A stretch of DNA of 46,117 nucleotides from the NCBI GenBank assembly GCA_014896555.1, contig JADBKC010000005.1:1-46117 (forward strand). Reading direction: 5' to 3'. Origin of the DNA: Caryophanales bacterium (GTDB lineage: Bacteria; Bacillota; Bacilli; Bacillales; DSM-4216). This document shows, piece by piece, positions 28,709 through 36,285 of this stretch (the first letter of the stretch is position 1; each line of letters begins with the position of its first letter). A program made the translations under genes and the position numbers. The notes beneath the pieces were generated by a model that made no database searches, was not told the origin of the DNA, and saw nothing but the letters and a program-made list of their open reading frames with translations.

Positions 28709-29206
28709 GTGAAAAAGGAGCAGTCTTTTCTTATTTTCAATGGAAAAATGAAAAATGAGGATTGCGTCCAGTTAGTTTCTATATGCGGATTTTATGATGC
28801 CATCACCAATATTTGCTCTTCCAGGAAGTTTTTTTATCGAATCCGTGATGCGAAGTATGTCGAACTGCCACTTCACGAAGAATACGACTCATTTATGTTA
28901 ACAGTCGGATGGGGACTGGATGAGTGGACATTCAAAATGGAGATTTATTTAAGAAAAAGGCTTATCAAACTATCAAATGCAAAGGAACAATGGGTCCCAG
29001 AAAGAGTAGTAGAAAAAGTATTAACTAGTTTTTTGCTGAAAATTGGAGAAGTTTTCTATTTTATAGCTTATCTTCCTCACCAAATGCATTACCTTCACAG
29101 TAAAACCAAATTCCATCGCCATACTTCTCTGAAAGAGCCTCACGTCCATCAAGTTCTTGTTTATTTTTCTTTAAATGAAATAACGAAGGCCAAACGCAAA
29201 GAATGA
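28709..29206 (+). CDS. Hypothetical protein
   Basis: I do not recognise this gene. GTG 28709 is about 12 nt after GGGAGGG. The in-frame GTG 28697 overlaps that ribosome site. The 165-aa product is soluble, with no signal peptide or membrane segment, and is basic at the C-terminus (NEITKAKRKE). It is rich in aromatic and His residues in its last third, with HQMHYLHSKTKFHRH. AT-rich promoter-like sequence lies upstream (TTTACA and TATAAT words near 28560-28580). It is divergent from the Xre regulator, which could control it. The T-tailed hairpin at 29491 may end its transcript. Confidence 0.6.
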   Translation: MKKEQSFLIFNGKMKNEDCVQLVSICGFYDAITNICSSRKFFYRIRDAKYVELPLHEEYDSFMLTVGWGLDEWTFKMEIYLRKRLIKLSNAKEQWVPERVVEKVLTSFLLKIGEVFYFIAYLPHQMHYLHSKTKFHRHTSLKEPHVHQVLVYFSLNEITKAKRKE

Positions 29207-29490
29207 ATAAGAGAAACTAGCTTGTCTCAATAAATGAAAAACAATTTTCTTTCAATGACCATCCCATACAGTTTGAAACATAAACATGTATTCATCGTCA
29301 ATGCGACTGCATTATTTCTTTTGACTGTCGCACAGACACGACGTCTCGCATGATGATGCTTAGATAGACATGAAAAGGAATGGTTAGTATTCAAAGGAAA
29401 ACCATAGGAAAATGGACATTCACTCAATCATAACCCTTTTTCAACTGGATTAAAATTACATTTTCCAAGGGGATAGGATACGAGGGATCA
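29207..29490. other. Non-coding stretch downstream of the hypothetical gene
   Basis: No gene with a ribosome site is seen. The minus-strand frame at 29227-29427 looks incidental. No strong repeats occur before the terminator at 29491. Confidence 0.4.
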
Positions 29491-29521
29491 AAGCGAGGAC
29501 TAATAACGCCTCGCTTTTTTC
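29491..29521 (+). terminator. Rho-independent terminator upstream of pbpC
   Basis: AAGCGAGG (29491-29498) pairs with CCTCGCTT (29509-29516), followed by TTTTCC. Confidence 0.85.
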
Positions 29522-29570
29522 CTAGTTGCACATTTTGATATAATGATGGGAGGTTGAAAGGGGGATAAAA

Positions 29571-31595
29571 TTGAAACGCTTTCAAAATCTAGTGCCCGTT
29601 TTTTTTGTGCTTTTATTCGTTCTTTTCATGGCTGCATGCGGGAAAACGCCGACACCAGAAGAGCGGCTAGCTGATTATGTCAAGCTTTGGAATAATCAGA
29701 AATTCAGCCAAATGTACCATGATTATTTATCATCATCCTCTCAAAAAAAATATAAAATAGAGGATTATGCAAATCGATATAAAACGATTTATCGAGATTT
29801 AGACGTAAAACACTTAAAAGTAAGTGTATTATCAGGTAAAGAAAAGGATTGGAAAGATGCGGACCAAGCAGAACTGCCGATTGACGTAAAAATGGATACC
29901 GCCGCTGGTCCGGTTCATTTTAAAAAAAATGTCCATTTGAAACTAGAAGAGAAAGAAGGAAAAAAGAATTGGTACATTGATTGGAATACAACTTATATTT
30001 TCCCTGAGCTTGAGAAAGGGGACAAAGTCCGGCTTGAAACCGTAGAGGGAAAACGCGGTGAAATATTTGACCGAAGCGGCAATGCTTTAGCGATTAACTC
30101 AAAAGGTTATGAGGTTGGGATCATTCCTAAACAATTTGGCCATGATTCCGAAAAAAAAAGGCAGCTGGCCCATTTGCTTGGGGTCTCTGTTGATTACATC
30201 GATCAACAGTTAAGCCAAAGCTGGGTAAAACCCGATTATTTGGTGCCTTTGAAAGATGTTTTGTACGACGATAGAAACATCAATCAACTGTTGAGCATTC
30301 CGGGTGTGGTGGCCAATGAGAAACTCATTCGAGAATATCCTTATCATCAAGCTCTGGCCCATTTAACAGGATATATAGGCAAAATCACAAAGGAGGACTT
30401 AGCGAAGCAAAAGAAAAAAGGATATAAGGAAGGCGATTGGATAGGAAAGCGTGGATTGGAGGAGCTGCTTGAAGATAAACTTCGGGCGGCAAATGGCCAA
30501 AAAATAGTGATTGAAAAATCGGAAGGCAATCCGGTTGTTCTCGCTGAAACGAAAGCTAAGAACGGAAAATCGGTAAAATTGACAATAGACGCTGAACTGC
30601 AAAAAGTAATATACAACCAAATGAACGGACAACCGGGGACCGCTGCGGCTATTGATCCTAAAACCGGGAAAGTTCTTGCCCTTGTAAGTTCGCCAGCCTT
30701 TGATCCAAATGACTTTATAGCGGGACTGTCTGCGAGCCGCTATCAACAGATGTCAGAAGATCCGGCCAAGCCCTTTTTGAATCGGTTTGCCGCTACTTAT
30801 ACTCCTGGTTCTGCTATCAAGCCGATTACAGCAGCGATTGGGCTGAAAACAGGAAAGCTGGATCCGTTTAAAGACCGCAACATTAAAGGACTCAAATGGC
30901 AAAAAGATGCTTCATGGGGAAACTATCATGTGACAAGAGTGACAGACCCAGGGAAACCGGTCAATTTAGAAACAGCTCTTATTAATTCTGATAATATTTA
31001 TTTTGCCCAAACCGCTTTAGAAATTGGGAAGAAAGATATGGAAAATGGTATGAAGAATTTTGGTTTTGAAGCAAAGTTGCCGTTTGCTTTTCCTATCCAC
31101 TACTCGCAAATTACGAACAGTGGGCATTTTGACAAAGAACGGTTATTAAGCGACTCCGGATACGGCCAAGGAGAATTGCTAGTCAGCATGCTTCATTTGG
31201 CTTCCATGTACGGAGGAATAGTGAATCAAGGTACAATGATGAAGCCGATTTTGTACAGCGATGAAAAACCACAAATATGGAAAAATGACCTGATTTCTAA
31301 AAAAGATTCTGTCCTTCTACAAAAGGATCTGAGATTGATTGTAGAAAAAGGAACAGCAAAAAAAGCGAACCATCCGTCGTTAAAACTATTAGGAAAGACA
31401 GGAACGGCTGAACTAAAATCTAATTTTGGACAGTCTGGAAAAGAGAACGGAATTTTCGTCGCCTATGACCAAAACAAACCGAATATGATGCTGGCCATTT
31501 TATTGGAAGGGGTCAATTCCAGGGGCGGCAGCAGTTCTGTTGTTCTATTGTCAAAAAATATCTTTCTTCAATGGGAGCAAATGAATCCTCTGTAA
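29571..31595 (+). CDS. pbpC: Class B penicillin-binding protein PbpC (MecA/PBP2a-like)
   Basis: This 674-aa transpeptidase cross-links peptidoglycan outside the membrane. The N-terminus is a lipoprotein-type signal with lipobox FMAACG, so the protein is probably lipid-anchored. Residues about 28-145 form an NTF2-like MecA_N domain. A dimerisation domain follows (KRGEIFDRSGNALA, about 163-176), then the transpeptidase domain. Catalytic motifs are SAIK (S414, K417), SDN (473-475) and KTG (609-611). Length and layout match B. subtilis PbpC (PBP3), a low-affinity PBP related to staphylococcal PBP2a. The TTG at 29571 is preceded by GAAAGGGGG. A TATAAT at 29539-29544 lies upstream, without a good -35. 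It is monocistronic, with hairpins on both sides. Confidence 0.93.
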   Translation: MKRFQNLVPVFFVLLFVLFMAACGKTPTPEERLADYVKLWNNQKFSQMYHDYLSSSSQKKYKIEDYANRYKTIYRDLDVKHLKVSVLSGKEKDWKDADQAELPIDVKMDTAAGPVHFKKNVHLKLEEKEGKKNWYIDWNTTYIFPELEKGDKVRLETVEGKRGEIFDRSGNALAINSKGYEVGIIPKQFGHDSEKKRQLAHLLGVSVDYIDQQLSQSWVKPDYLVPLKDVLYDDRNINQLLSIPGVVANEKLIREYPYHQALAHLTGYIGKITKEDLAKQKKKGYKEGDWIGKRGLEELLEDKLRAANGQKIVIEKSEGNPVVLAETKAKNGKSVKLTIDAELQKVIYNQMNGQPGTAAAIDPKTGKVLALVSSPAFDPNDFIAGLSASRYQQMSEDPAKPFLNRFAATYTPGSAIKPITAAIGLKTGKLDPFKDRNIKGLKWQKDASWGNYHVTRVTDPGKPVNLETALINSDNIYFAQTALEIGKKDMENGMKNFGFEAKLPFAFPIHYSQITNSGHFDKERLLSDSGYGQGELLVSMLHLASMYGGIVNQGTMMKPILYSDEKPQIWKNDLISKKDSVLLQKDLRLIVEKGTAKKANHPSLKLLGKTGTAELKSNFGQSGKENGIFVAYDQNKPNMMLAILLEGVNSRGGSSSVVLLSKNIFLQWEQMNPL

Positions 31596-31603
31596 AAGGA
31601 GAC

Positions 31604-31634
31604 AAGAGGCAGTTTTCAAAAAGAACTGCCTCTT
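31604..31634 (+). terminator. Hairpin after pbpC
   Basis: AAGAGGCAGTT (31604-31614) pairs perfectly with AACTGCCTCTT (31624-31634). No U-tract follows, so termination is likely but not textbook. Confidence 0.65.
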
Positions 31635-32029
31635 ATGATATGGGTTCATGTATTAGAATTTCCCATCCTAAGGGGAGAAACAATAGATATAAAGTCTTAA
31701 AGGAGTGTGTTTTTCTTAGACGCATGCTCGCTGATTTGTGACAAATAGATTTGTTTGCCGACACAAAAATGGGATTACATAGCTTTCGTAATCTGATAAT
31801 TCAGAAATTTATGTTCATTACATAGGAAAATAGTTATATTTATTCCCATTATTATACATGAATATAATCCGTTTTTAGCAGATTTGGATAAATATGTCCT
31901 TTTTACCTTTTGATTTTTGTCGCTCTATGATAGTATATTGCTGTGTTGTTAAAAATATTCGTCGAAATGTATGAAAATATCAAAAGGAAATGGCGGAAAC
32001 GTATCGAAACATAAGATATAGTGTTTTAT
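31635..32029. other. AT-rich region upstream of the lytE-like gene
   Basis: About 400 bp without a supported ORF. No conserved riboswitch core was recognised, although c-di-AMP riboswitches are known before some NlpC/P60 genes. Several TTTGT/ACATA words occur but no second exact WalR box. Confidence 0.4.
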
Positions 32030-32046
32030 TTTACATAGATTTAACA
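32030..32046 (-). promoter_or_regulatory. WalR-type box upstream of lytE-like gene
   Basis: TTTACA, TAGAT, TTAACA is an exact reverse-complement match to TGTWAH-N5-TGTWAH. It ends 4 bp before the TTGCAA (32050-32055) of a putative promoter. WalR is known to activate lytE in B. subtilis. Confidence 0.62.
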
Positions 32047-32049
32047 ATT

Positions 32050-32077
32050 TTGCAACTATTATTCTATTTAATATTAT
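32050..32077 (+). promoter_or_regulatory. Putative promoter of lytE-like gene
   Basis: TTGCAA (32050-32055), 16 bp, TATTAT (32072-32077). It is moderately good, and the adjacent upstream WalR-type box fits activator placement. Confidence 0.5.
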
Positions 32078-32135
32078 TAAAATGCCACTAAGAAAACCGA
32101 TATTAAACGTGAACATTCAATTAGGGAGGCCCAAA

Positions 32136-33158
32136 ATGAAAAAAGCATTATTTACTTTGTCTACAGCTGCGATTATTTCATCAGGATTAGCATCAAAGAG
32201 CGAAGCAGCTATCATCAATTATCAAGTTCGATCCGGAGATACATTATATAGTATTTCAAAAAAATATCATACAACAGTTGATTCTATTAAAAACTTAAAC
32301 CATTTGTCTACTAATACGATCCGTGTTTCTCAAGTTTTAAAAATAGATGATGGGGAGGTTTCTACTCATTCCAACAGCAGTCCGTCACAAATATCATCCA
32401 GTGCCGCTACCTACACTGTGAGACCGGGGGATACGCTTTCTAAAATTGCAATAGCTTATGGGACCACCGTCCAGAATTTAAAAAGTTGGAATGGGTTGAC
32501 ATCTGATACGATTTATTCAGGACAAGTTTTAAAAGTGAAAGCCTCTGGCACAGCTAGTCCAAGCTCGGGAGCTCAATCTTCCGGAACTACAAACTCCAAT
32601 TCCTCTGAAGGTTCTAAAACTTATACCGTTGTCAAAGGTGACACACTAACCAAAATAGCTTCTAAATATGGCACGAGCGTATCAGCTATTAAATTTGCCA
32701 ATAAACTTTCTTCTGACACCATTTTCGTTGGCCAAAAACTGATCATTCCAAGCGGTGCGGCAAATAGCAGTTCCCTTGATGAAACTGGCGACTTTGTAAA
32801 TACCACTGTGGTTGCGGAAGCAAAAAAATATATTGGCGTTCCATATATATTCGGAGGTTCTTCTCCGTCAACGGGCTTTGATTGCAGTGGGTTTATCTAC
32901 TATGTATATAACAAAGTCGGAAAAAGCATACCACGAACAAGTGCAGAAGGATACTACAGCCGTTCTTACTTCATTTCCAAACCGCAGCCTGGTGATCTTG
33001 TCTTTTTCGAAAATACATACAAACAAGGCATCTCTCATATGGGGGTATACATTGGAAACAACCAATTTATCCATGCCGGTGGAGATCAAGTCCAAATCAG
33101 CAGTTTGAGCAATTCTTATTATCAAAGCCATTTCGACAGCTTCAAGAGATTTTATTAA
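32136..33158 (+). CDS. lytE: LytE-like D,L-endopeptidase: three LysM domains and NlpC/P60
   Basis: This secreted autolysin should cleave the D-Glu-DAP bond in peptidoglycan stems. ATG 32136 follows GGGAGG; the earlier ATG 32082 has no ribosome site and precedes the signal peptide. The 340-aa protein has a signal peptide (cleavage near SEAA, residue 25), LysM domains starting near residues 29, 92 and 162 (each with a GDTL core), Ser/Thr-rich linkers, and a C-terminal NlpC/P60 domain. Catalytic residues are Cys250 (GFDCSGF), His301 (HMGVYIG) and His313 (FIHAGG). Three LysM plus NlpC/P60 at this length is the LytE architecture. The WalR-type box upstream agrees with LytE regulation in B. subtilis, where LytE and CwlO together are essential for elongation. 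Confidence 0.92.
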   Translation: MKKALFTLSTAAIISSGLASKSEAAIINYQVRSGDTLYSISKKYHTTVDSIKNLNHLSTNTIRVSQVLKIDDGEVSTHSNSSPSQISSSAATYTVRPGDTLSKIAIAYGTTVQNLKSWNGLTSDTIYSGQVLKVKASGTASPSSGAQSSGTTNSNSSEGSKTYTVVKGDTLTKIASKYGTSVSAIKFANKLSSDTIFVGQKLIIPSGAANSSSLDETGDFVNTTVVAEAKKYIGVPYIFGGSSPSTGFDCSGFIYYVYNKVGKSIPRTSAEGYYSRSYFISKPQPGDLVFFENTYKQGISHMGVYIGNNQFIHAGGDQVQISSLSNSYYQSHFDSFKRFY

Positions 33159-33169
33159 TAGGGAAATAG

Positions 33170-33249
33170 AACCCTGGCCCTTCCATTAACATAAATAGGG
33201 ATATTCGTGAGTTATATCCCGCCATTGGGTGGAGGGGTCAGGTTTTTTT
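33170..33249 (+). terminator. Branched terminator after lytE
   Basis: 33170-33185 (AACCCTGGCCCTTCCA) pairs with 33230-33244 (TGGAGGGGTCAGGTT) with two G-U pairs and one bulge. An inner hairpin GGGATAT/ATATCCC (33198-33204 with 33214-33220) sits in the loop, and T residues run to 33249. Confidence 0.75.
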
Positions 33250-33284
33250 AATCGTGCTGACCGAGAAGACCCCTCACTTCCACC
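33228..33284 (+). promoter_or_regulatory. Alternative stem competing with the lytE terminator
   Basis: GGTGGA (33228-33233) and GGGGTC (33234-33239) can pair with TCCACC (33279-33284) and GACCCC (33268-33273) across a 5-nt bulge. GGTCAG (33236-33241) can instead pair with CTGACC (33257-33262). Either would use the right arm of the terminator, so the structures are mutually exclusive. Function is inferred. Confidence 0.45.
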
Positions 33285-33402
33285 GTAGGTAAGAGGGGGA
33301 GGAGGTCAATCCTCGTGGGCCTCTAATATTCTCATCATACTCTAGTGGAAAAGGACAAAGTAGTAGAGGAAGAAGGGGATGCTTTAAAGGAGGCTATGTG
33401 AC

Positions 33403-33549
33403 ATGGATGAACTGGGTCACATTTGGAAGGAAATGAGGGATAGAATGGTAAATCAATGGATTCCGATAACCTCCCATCGCCATCGACAGGCAGGAGCCAG
33501 CTGGTCTTCCAGATTTTCATTATTTGACTGTACAAAAGACCCCTTATAG
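33403..33549 (+). CDS. Small ORF (48 aa) downstream of lytE
   Basis: I do not recognise it. ATG 33403 is 9 nt after AAAGGAGG, a full ribosome site. The product begins MDELGHIWKEMRDRMVNQWI and ends CTKDPL. It is basic, with His/Arg-rich and Ser/Trp-rich segments, and has no membrane span. The stop codon lies inside the left arm of a strong terminator. Upstream is a set of competing hairpins that could control readthrough from lytE into this ORF. Coding status rests on the ribosome site and the adjacent terminator only. Confidence 0.42.
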   Translation: MDELGHIWKEMRDRMVNQWIPITSHRHRQAGASWSSRFSLFDCTKDPL

Positions 33550-33590
33550 GAGACTTAGAGCATCGTTTGGTTTCCTATAAGGGGTTTTTA
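33540..33590. terminator. Strong terminator between the 48-aa ORF and tagU
   Basis: CCCCTTATAGGA (33540-33551) pairs perfectly with TCCTATAAGGGG (33573-33584), followed by TTTTTA on the plus strand; CTTTT follows on the minus strand. It serves both convergent transcripts. Confidence 0.88.
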
Positions 33591-33624
33591 AAAGAGAATG
33601 GTTCTTTGATCAGAATTTAATAAA

Positions 33625-34563
33625 TTAATTTAGGTTCAATTGGTCTTTAAATAATTGAGAAAGGCGCTGTTTTTCTGAATCGGAAACGATATAGTAATAT
33701 ACACCATCTATTTTTGTGCCTTCTCCTTTTATTTCGTTTTGATGGATATCATTCTTGGCAGCTTTGTAATTTTTTTGGATTTTCACCATATCATCCATTG
33801 TTAAATTGGTTTTCACATTTTTTTCTAAAGCGTTTAAAATATCACCGTATTTCCACAAGGAAGAGAAATCAATTCCTTTGGCGATGATTCCTTCAAAGAT
33901 TTGTCTTTGACGAAGCTGTCTTCCAAAATCTCCGCGAGGATCTTCATAACGCATTCGCGAATATTTTAAAGCTTGTTCGCCGTTTAAATGCAATGTACCT
34001 TTCGGAAAATGCTCTCCTTCATAAGTAAAATCTAAATCGTTTTGGACGGTCACTCCGTTTACTGCATCGACAATATCTTTAAATCCTTCCATATTCACTT
34101 TAATGTAATAATCGATCGGGATATCCAAAAATTTCTCCACCGTTGCCAACGACATCGGTACTCCACCAAAGGCATAGGCATGATTGATTTTATCCTCGGT
34201 TCTTTTTCCGACAATTTCTGTCCGCGTGTCGCGTGGAATGCTTAACAGCTGAACGGACTGCTTTTCTGGATTGACGGCAGCTAAAATCATAGTATCGGAA
34301 CGTCCTGTATCGTTTTTCCGTTCGTCTACACCTAGTATCAGGACGCTAAACGGATCTTTTTTGTCCAGTGACACCGGATGTAAACGTTTATCTGATTGAT
34401 GGTGTGCAATCGGTGCATGCATGCTTTCTACTGCTTTGTTCAGAGAATGGTAGACGGAGTATCCATACACCCCCGCACCTATCAACAAAATGGCTAAAAC
34501 AGTAAGGAAAATCTTTAAACCGCGTCTTTTCTTTTTTTTATGTTTATGCTTATCACTTCTCAT
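33625..34563 (-). CDS. tagU: LytR-CpsA-Psr family wall teichoic acid ligase TagU (LytR)
   Basis: LCP enzymes transfer teichoic acid and related polymers from undecaprenyl phosphate to peptidoglycan. This 312-aa protein has a Lys/Arg-rich cytoplasmic start (KHKHKKKKRRG), one membrane helix (about 17-37) and an extracellular LCP domain. Typical blocks are FSVLILGVDERK, GRSDTMILAAVNP, LLSIPRDTR, KINHAYAFGG and LKYSRMRYEDPRGDFGRQLRQRQ, with the conserved Arg/Asp residues that bind the polyprenyl pyrophosphate. Length fits B. subtilis TagU (about 306 aa). A second LCP gene is present at 40521. Which paralogue is which was judged by length and by the neighbours of the other one. Confidence 0.88.
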   Translation of the reverse strand: MRSDKHKHKKKKRRGLKIFLTVLAILLIGAGVYGYSVYHSLNKAVESMHAPIAHHQSDKRLHPVSLDKKDPFSVLILGVDERKNDTGRSDTMILAAVNPEKQSVQLLSIPRDTRTEIVGKRTEDKINHAYAFGGVPMSLATVEKFLDIPIDYYIKVNMEGFKDIVDAVNGVTVQNDLDFTYEGEHFPKGTLHLNGEQALKYSRMRYEDPRGDFGRQLRQRQIFEGIIAKGIDFSSLWKYGDILNALEKNVKTNLTMDDMVKIQKNYKAAKNDIHQNEIKGEGTKIDGVYYYIVSDSEKQRLSQLFKDQLNLN

Positions 34564-34808
34564 ATTTTCTTAATCCCTTTCTTTTTATTTTCGCTCTTCA
34601 TCTACAAGAATATCAAATATTGTTGAAAGAACAATAGGAATGTTTGTGATTTTTATTCTCTAGAACGGGGCTGCTAAGAAAAAAATGAGGGAAATGTTGA
34701 TAAAGTCTTCGATGCAGAATAGTGGAAAGGGATGTGCCATTGCGCGAAAATGACGATTGCTGTATGATCCCTATCGAGGTAAATTGAGGTATAAGATGAA
34801 AATATTTC

Positions 34809-34836
34809 TTGTCAAAGTAAGCAGTTGTGGTACAAT
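34809..34836 (+). promoter_or_regulatory. SigA-type promoter of the candidate small RNA
   Basis: TTGTCA (34809-34814), 16 bp, TACAAT (34831-34836), in an otherwise gene-free stretch. A transcript would start near 34843. Confidence 0.65.
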
Positions 34837-34842
34837 AAAGAA

Positions 34843-34943
34843 GTAGTGTTTTCCGTTTTGTAATGTTCGAGAGTGAATGAGGCGACGGTTGGTGATGGCC
34901 GAAAAAGACACCTGCATGTGTATATGCAGGTGTCTTTTTCTTG
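34843..34943 (+). ncRNA. Candidate ~100-nt small RNA
   Basis: Between a good promoter and a perfect 16-bp T-tailed terminator (34902-34917 with 34924-34939, loop GTGTAT, then TTTTTC) lies about 60 nt with no credible ORF. The only frame, from GTG 34872, would read through the terminator. A CGGT/GCCG hairpin can form around 34886-34902. I cannot match it to a named RNA family. It lies about 280 bp upstream of tagU on the opposite strand. The rest of 34564-35376 shows no gene. Confidence 0.5.
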
Positions 34944-35198
34944 CTTTTCTAAGAATGGGCATTATCTATTATAGAAATCCAGATCGATAATGAAGGAGTG
35001 AGGAATGAACAGAGAACGAAACATAAGGCACCATCGGTATGGATGAACAATGAACGAGTGGGGTTGAGACGGCCGAATTATAGAAAGACCTGACCCAATC
35101 CTATCCTATTGGGAAAACAAACGGATCCATAAAAAAGATGTTTGCGTTTTCATAGAATCGATGAGCAAAGCGAGTTAAAGCAATCCTGTTTCTAATAA
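34944..35198. other. Gene-free stretch between the small RNA candidate and slaP
   Basis: Contains only a 13-codon frame after AAGGAGTGAGG (about 35005), which I do not consider a gene. Further on, near 35268-35300, a CAGAGG/CCTCTG hairpin is present. No function can be assigned. Confidence 0.35.
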
Positions 35199-35234
35199 AA
35201 AAAGGAAAGGCGTTCTCCCGATCCTTCCTTTTGG
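35199..35234 (-). terminator. Terminator of the secA2-slaP operon
   Basis: On the minus strand, AAAAGGAAGG pairs with CCTTTCCTTTT and is followed by a T-run (35206-35199). It lies about 145 bp beyond the slaP stop. Confidence 0.7.
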
Positions 35235-35376
35235 AAGAAAGTTGTTTCCCGAATAGTTCCACTAATGAATCATCAGAGGGGGCATGAAAGAACCTCCTCT
35301 GAAGTAAGGGGAAAATCCCTTTTTTCAGGCCGTATAGGGCAGAAAGAGGTTCAAGAAGGGAAACTCTCCCTATTGG

Positions 35377-36279
35377 CTAGTCTTGTTTTTGAATCACAAC
35401 AGCCTTCCAAGAAGAAAAGTCAGGATCATTTTCTTTTATATTGTTTTTCGGGAAAATAAAGGTCCACGGTTTTGTTGTATTCGGCTTTATTTCCAATTGG
35501 CCGATGTTGAATTGCCCTTCAGCGGCTATGGCGTCGTTTGCATCGATAATTCTTAGCGGAAGTTGTTGAATTTGAATGGTTTTTTCATAGCCGTTGCGGA
35601 TCAATAGAGTCACAGCTAAATCTCCAGATTCTAGCAATTTTGCCTCTAGGCCCATAAAATTCAGTTCATTTTTCTTTGGAGGCTCCAATCGGCTAACGAG
35701 TTGTTTGAGTTTTTTCTTTTCTTCGTCAGGCAAACTTTGTTCCCAAGAAGGTTCCAGATCGAGTCGATGTTGTTTTGGGCTTAAATCAAAGGCAAGAGTC
35801 CAGCCCTCTTTTTTTAAATGATCTTTCAACAAGGATTCTTTAGGGAAAACAAATGTCCACGGCCGGCTGCTTTCGGCCGGGATTTCTCCTGCATCATGAA
35901 AGTTAAATGTGTGTTTCGCCACAACTTCCCGATTTTCATCCAACAGAATAAGAGGAACTTCCTCCAATTGGATCGGCTTGTCTAATGCATTGCGAATAAA
36001 GGCGGTTACCGAAAGCCCTTCAGGCGTCCCTTCCCATTGAATGCCGGATAGGGAAAGCTGATTTGGCTTCAGCATAGGCAGTTCATTGTTTAAAAACCGA
36101 AATACATAGTATTGTTCTTTTGAAATATTCCATAGCGGGTGGATGGAAAGTTCGGTTTTCACTTCTGAATCTTTACTTCCTTGTTGCGAAGAGTCGACTA
36201 ATTCAGTGGAGTCGATAGTATTATTTAAGCCTTCTAATTTCATATCTTCTTTCTTTTTTTTTCGGAACAATGGAAACAT
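35377..36279 (-). CDS. slaP: Accessory Sec system S-layer assembly protein SlaP
   Basis: SlaP acts with SecA2 in export of S-layer proteins in the B. anthracis group. This 300-aa soluble protein has a basic start (FPLFRKKKKED) and two copies of an SLAP_DUP-type repeat, about 45-155 and 175-290. Each repeat holds LP(M/E)LxP-like, GL-x-VTxxIRN and a final (S/T)(R/K)PWTFxFPK segment: SRPWTFVFPKESL in the first and TKPWTFIFPKNNI in the second. The internal duplication is clear. It starts 6 bp after the secA2 stop (36286), so the two are one operon. No S-layer protein or CsaB gene is in the window. Confidence 0.87.
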   Translation of the reverse strand: MFPLFRKKKKEDMKLEGLNNTIDSTELVDSSQQGSKDSEVKTELSIHPLWNISKEQYYVFRFLNNELPMLKPNQLSLSGIQWEGTPEGLSVTAFIRNALDKPIQLEEVPLILLDENREVVAKHTFNFHDAGEIPAESSRPWTFVFPKESLLKDHLKKEGWTLAFDLSPKQHRLDLEPSWEQSLPDEEKKKLKQLVSRLEPPKKNELNFMGLEAKLLESGDLAVTLLIRNGYEKTIQIQQLPLRIIDANDAIAAEGQFNIGQLEIKPNTTKPWTFIFPKNNIKENDPDFSSWKAVVIQKQD

Positions 36280-36285
36280 GATCAG

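Noticed and set aside
31635-32135. Possible c-di-AMP (ydaO-type) riboswitch upstream of the LytE-like gene
   Set aside because: The conserved GC-rich ydaO core words are not present; the region is plain AT-rich sequence with a WalR-type box.
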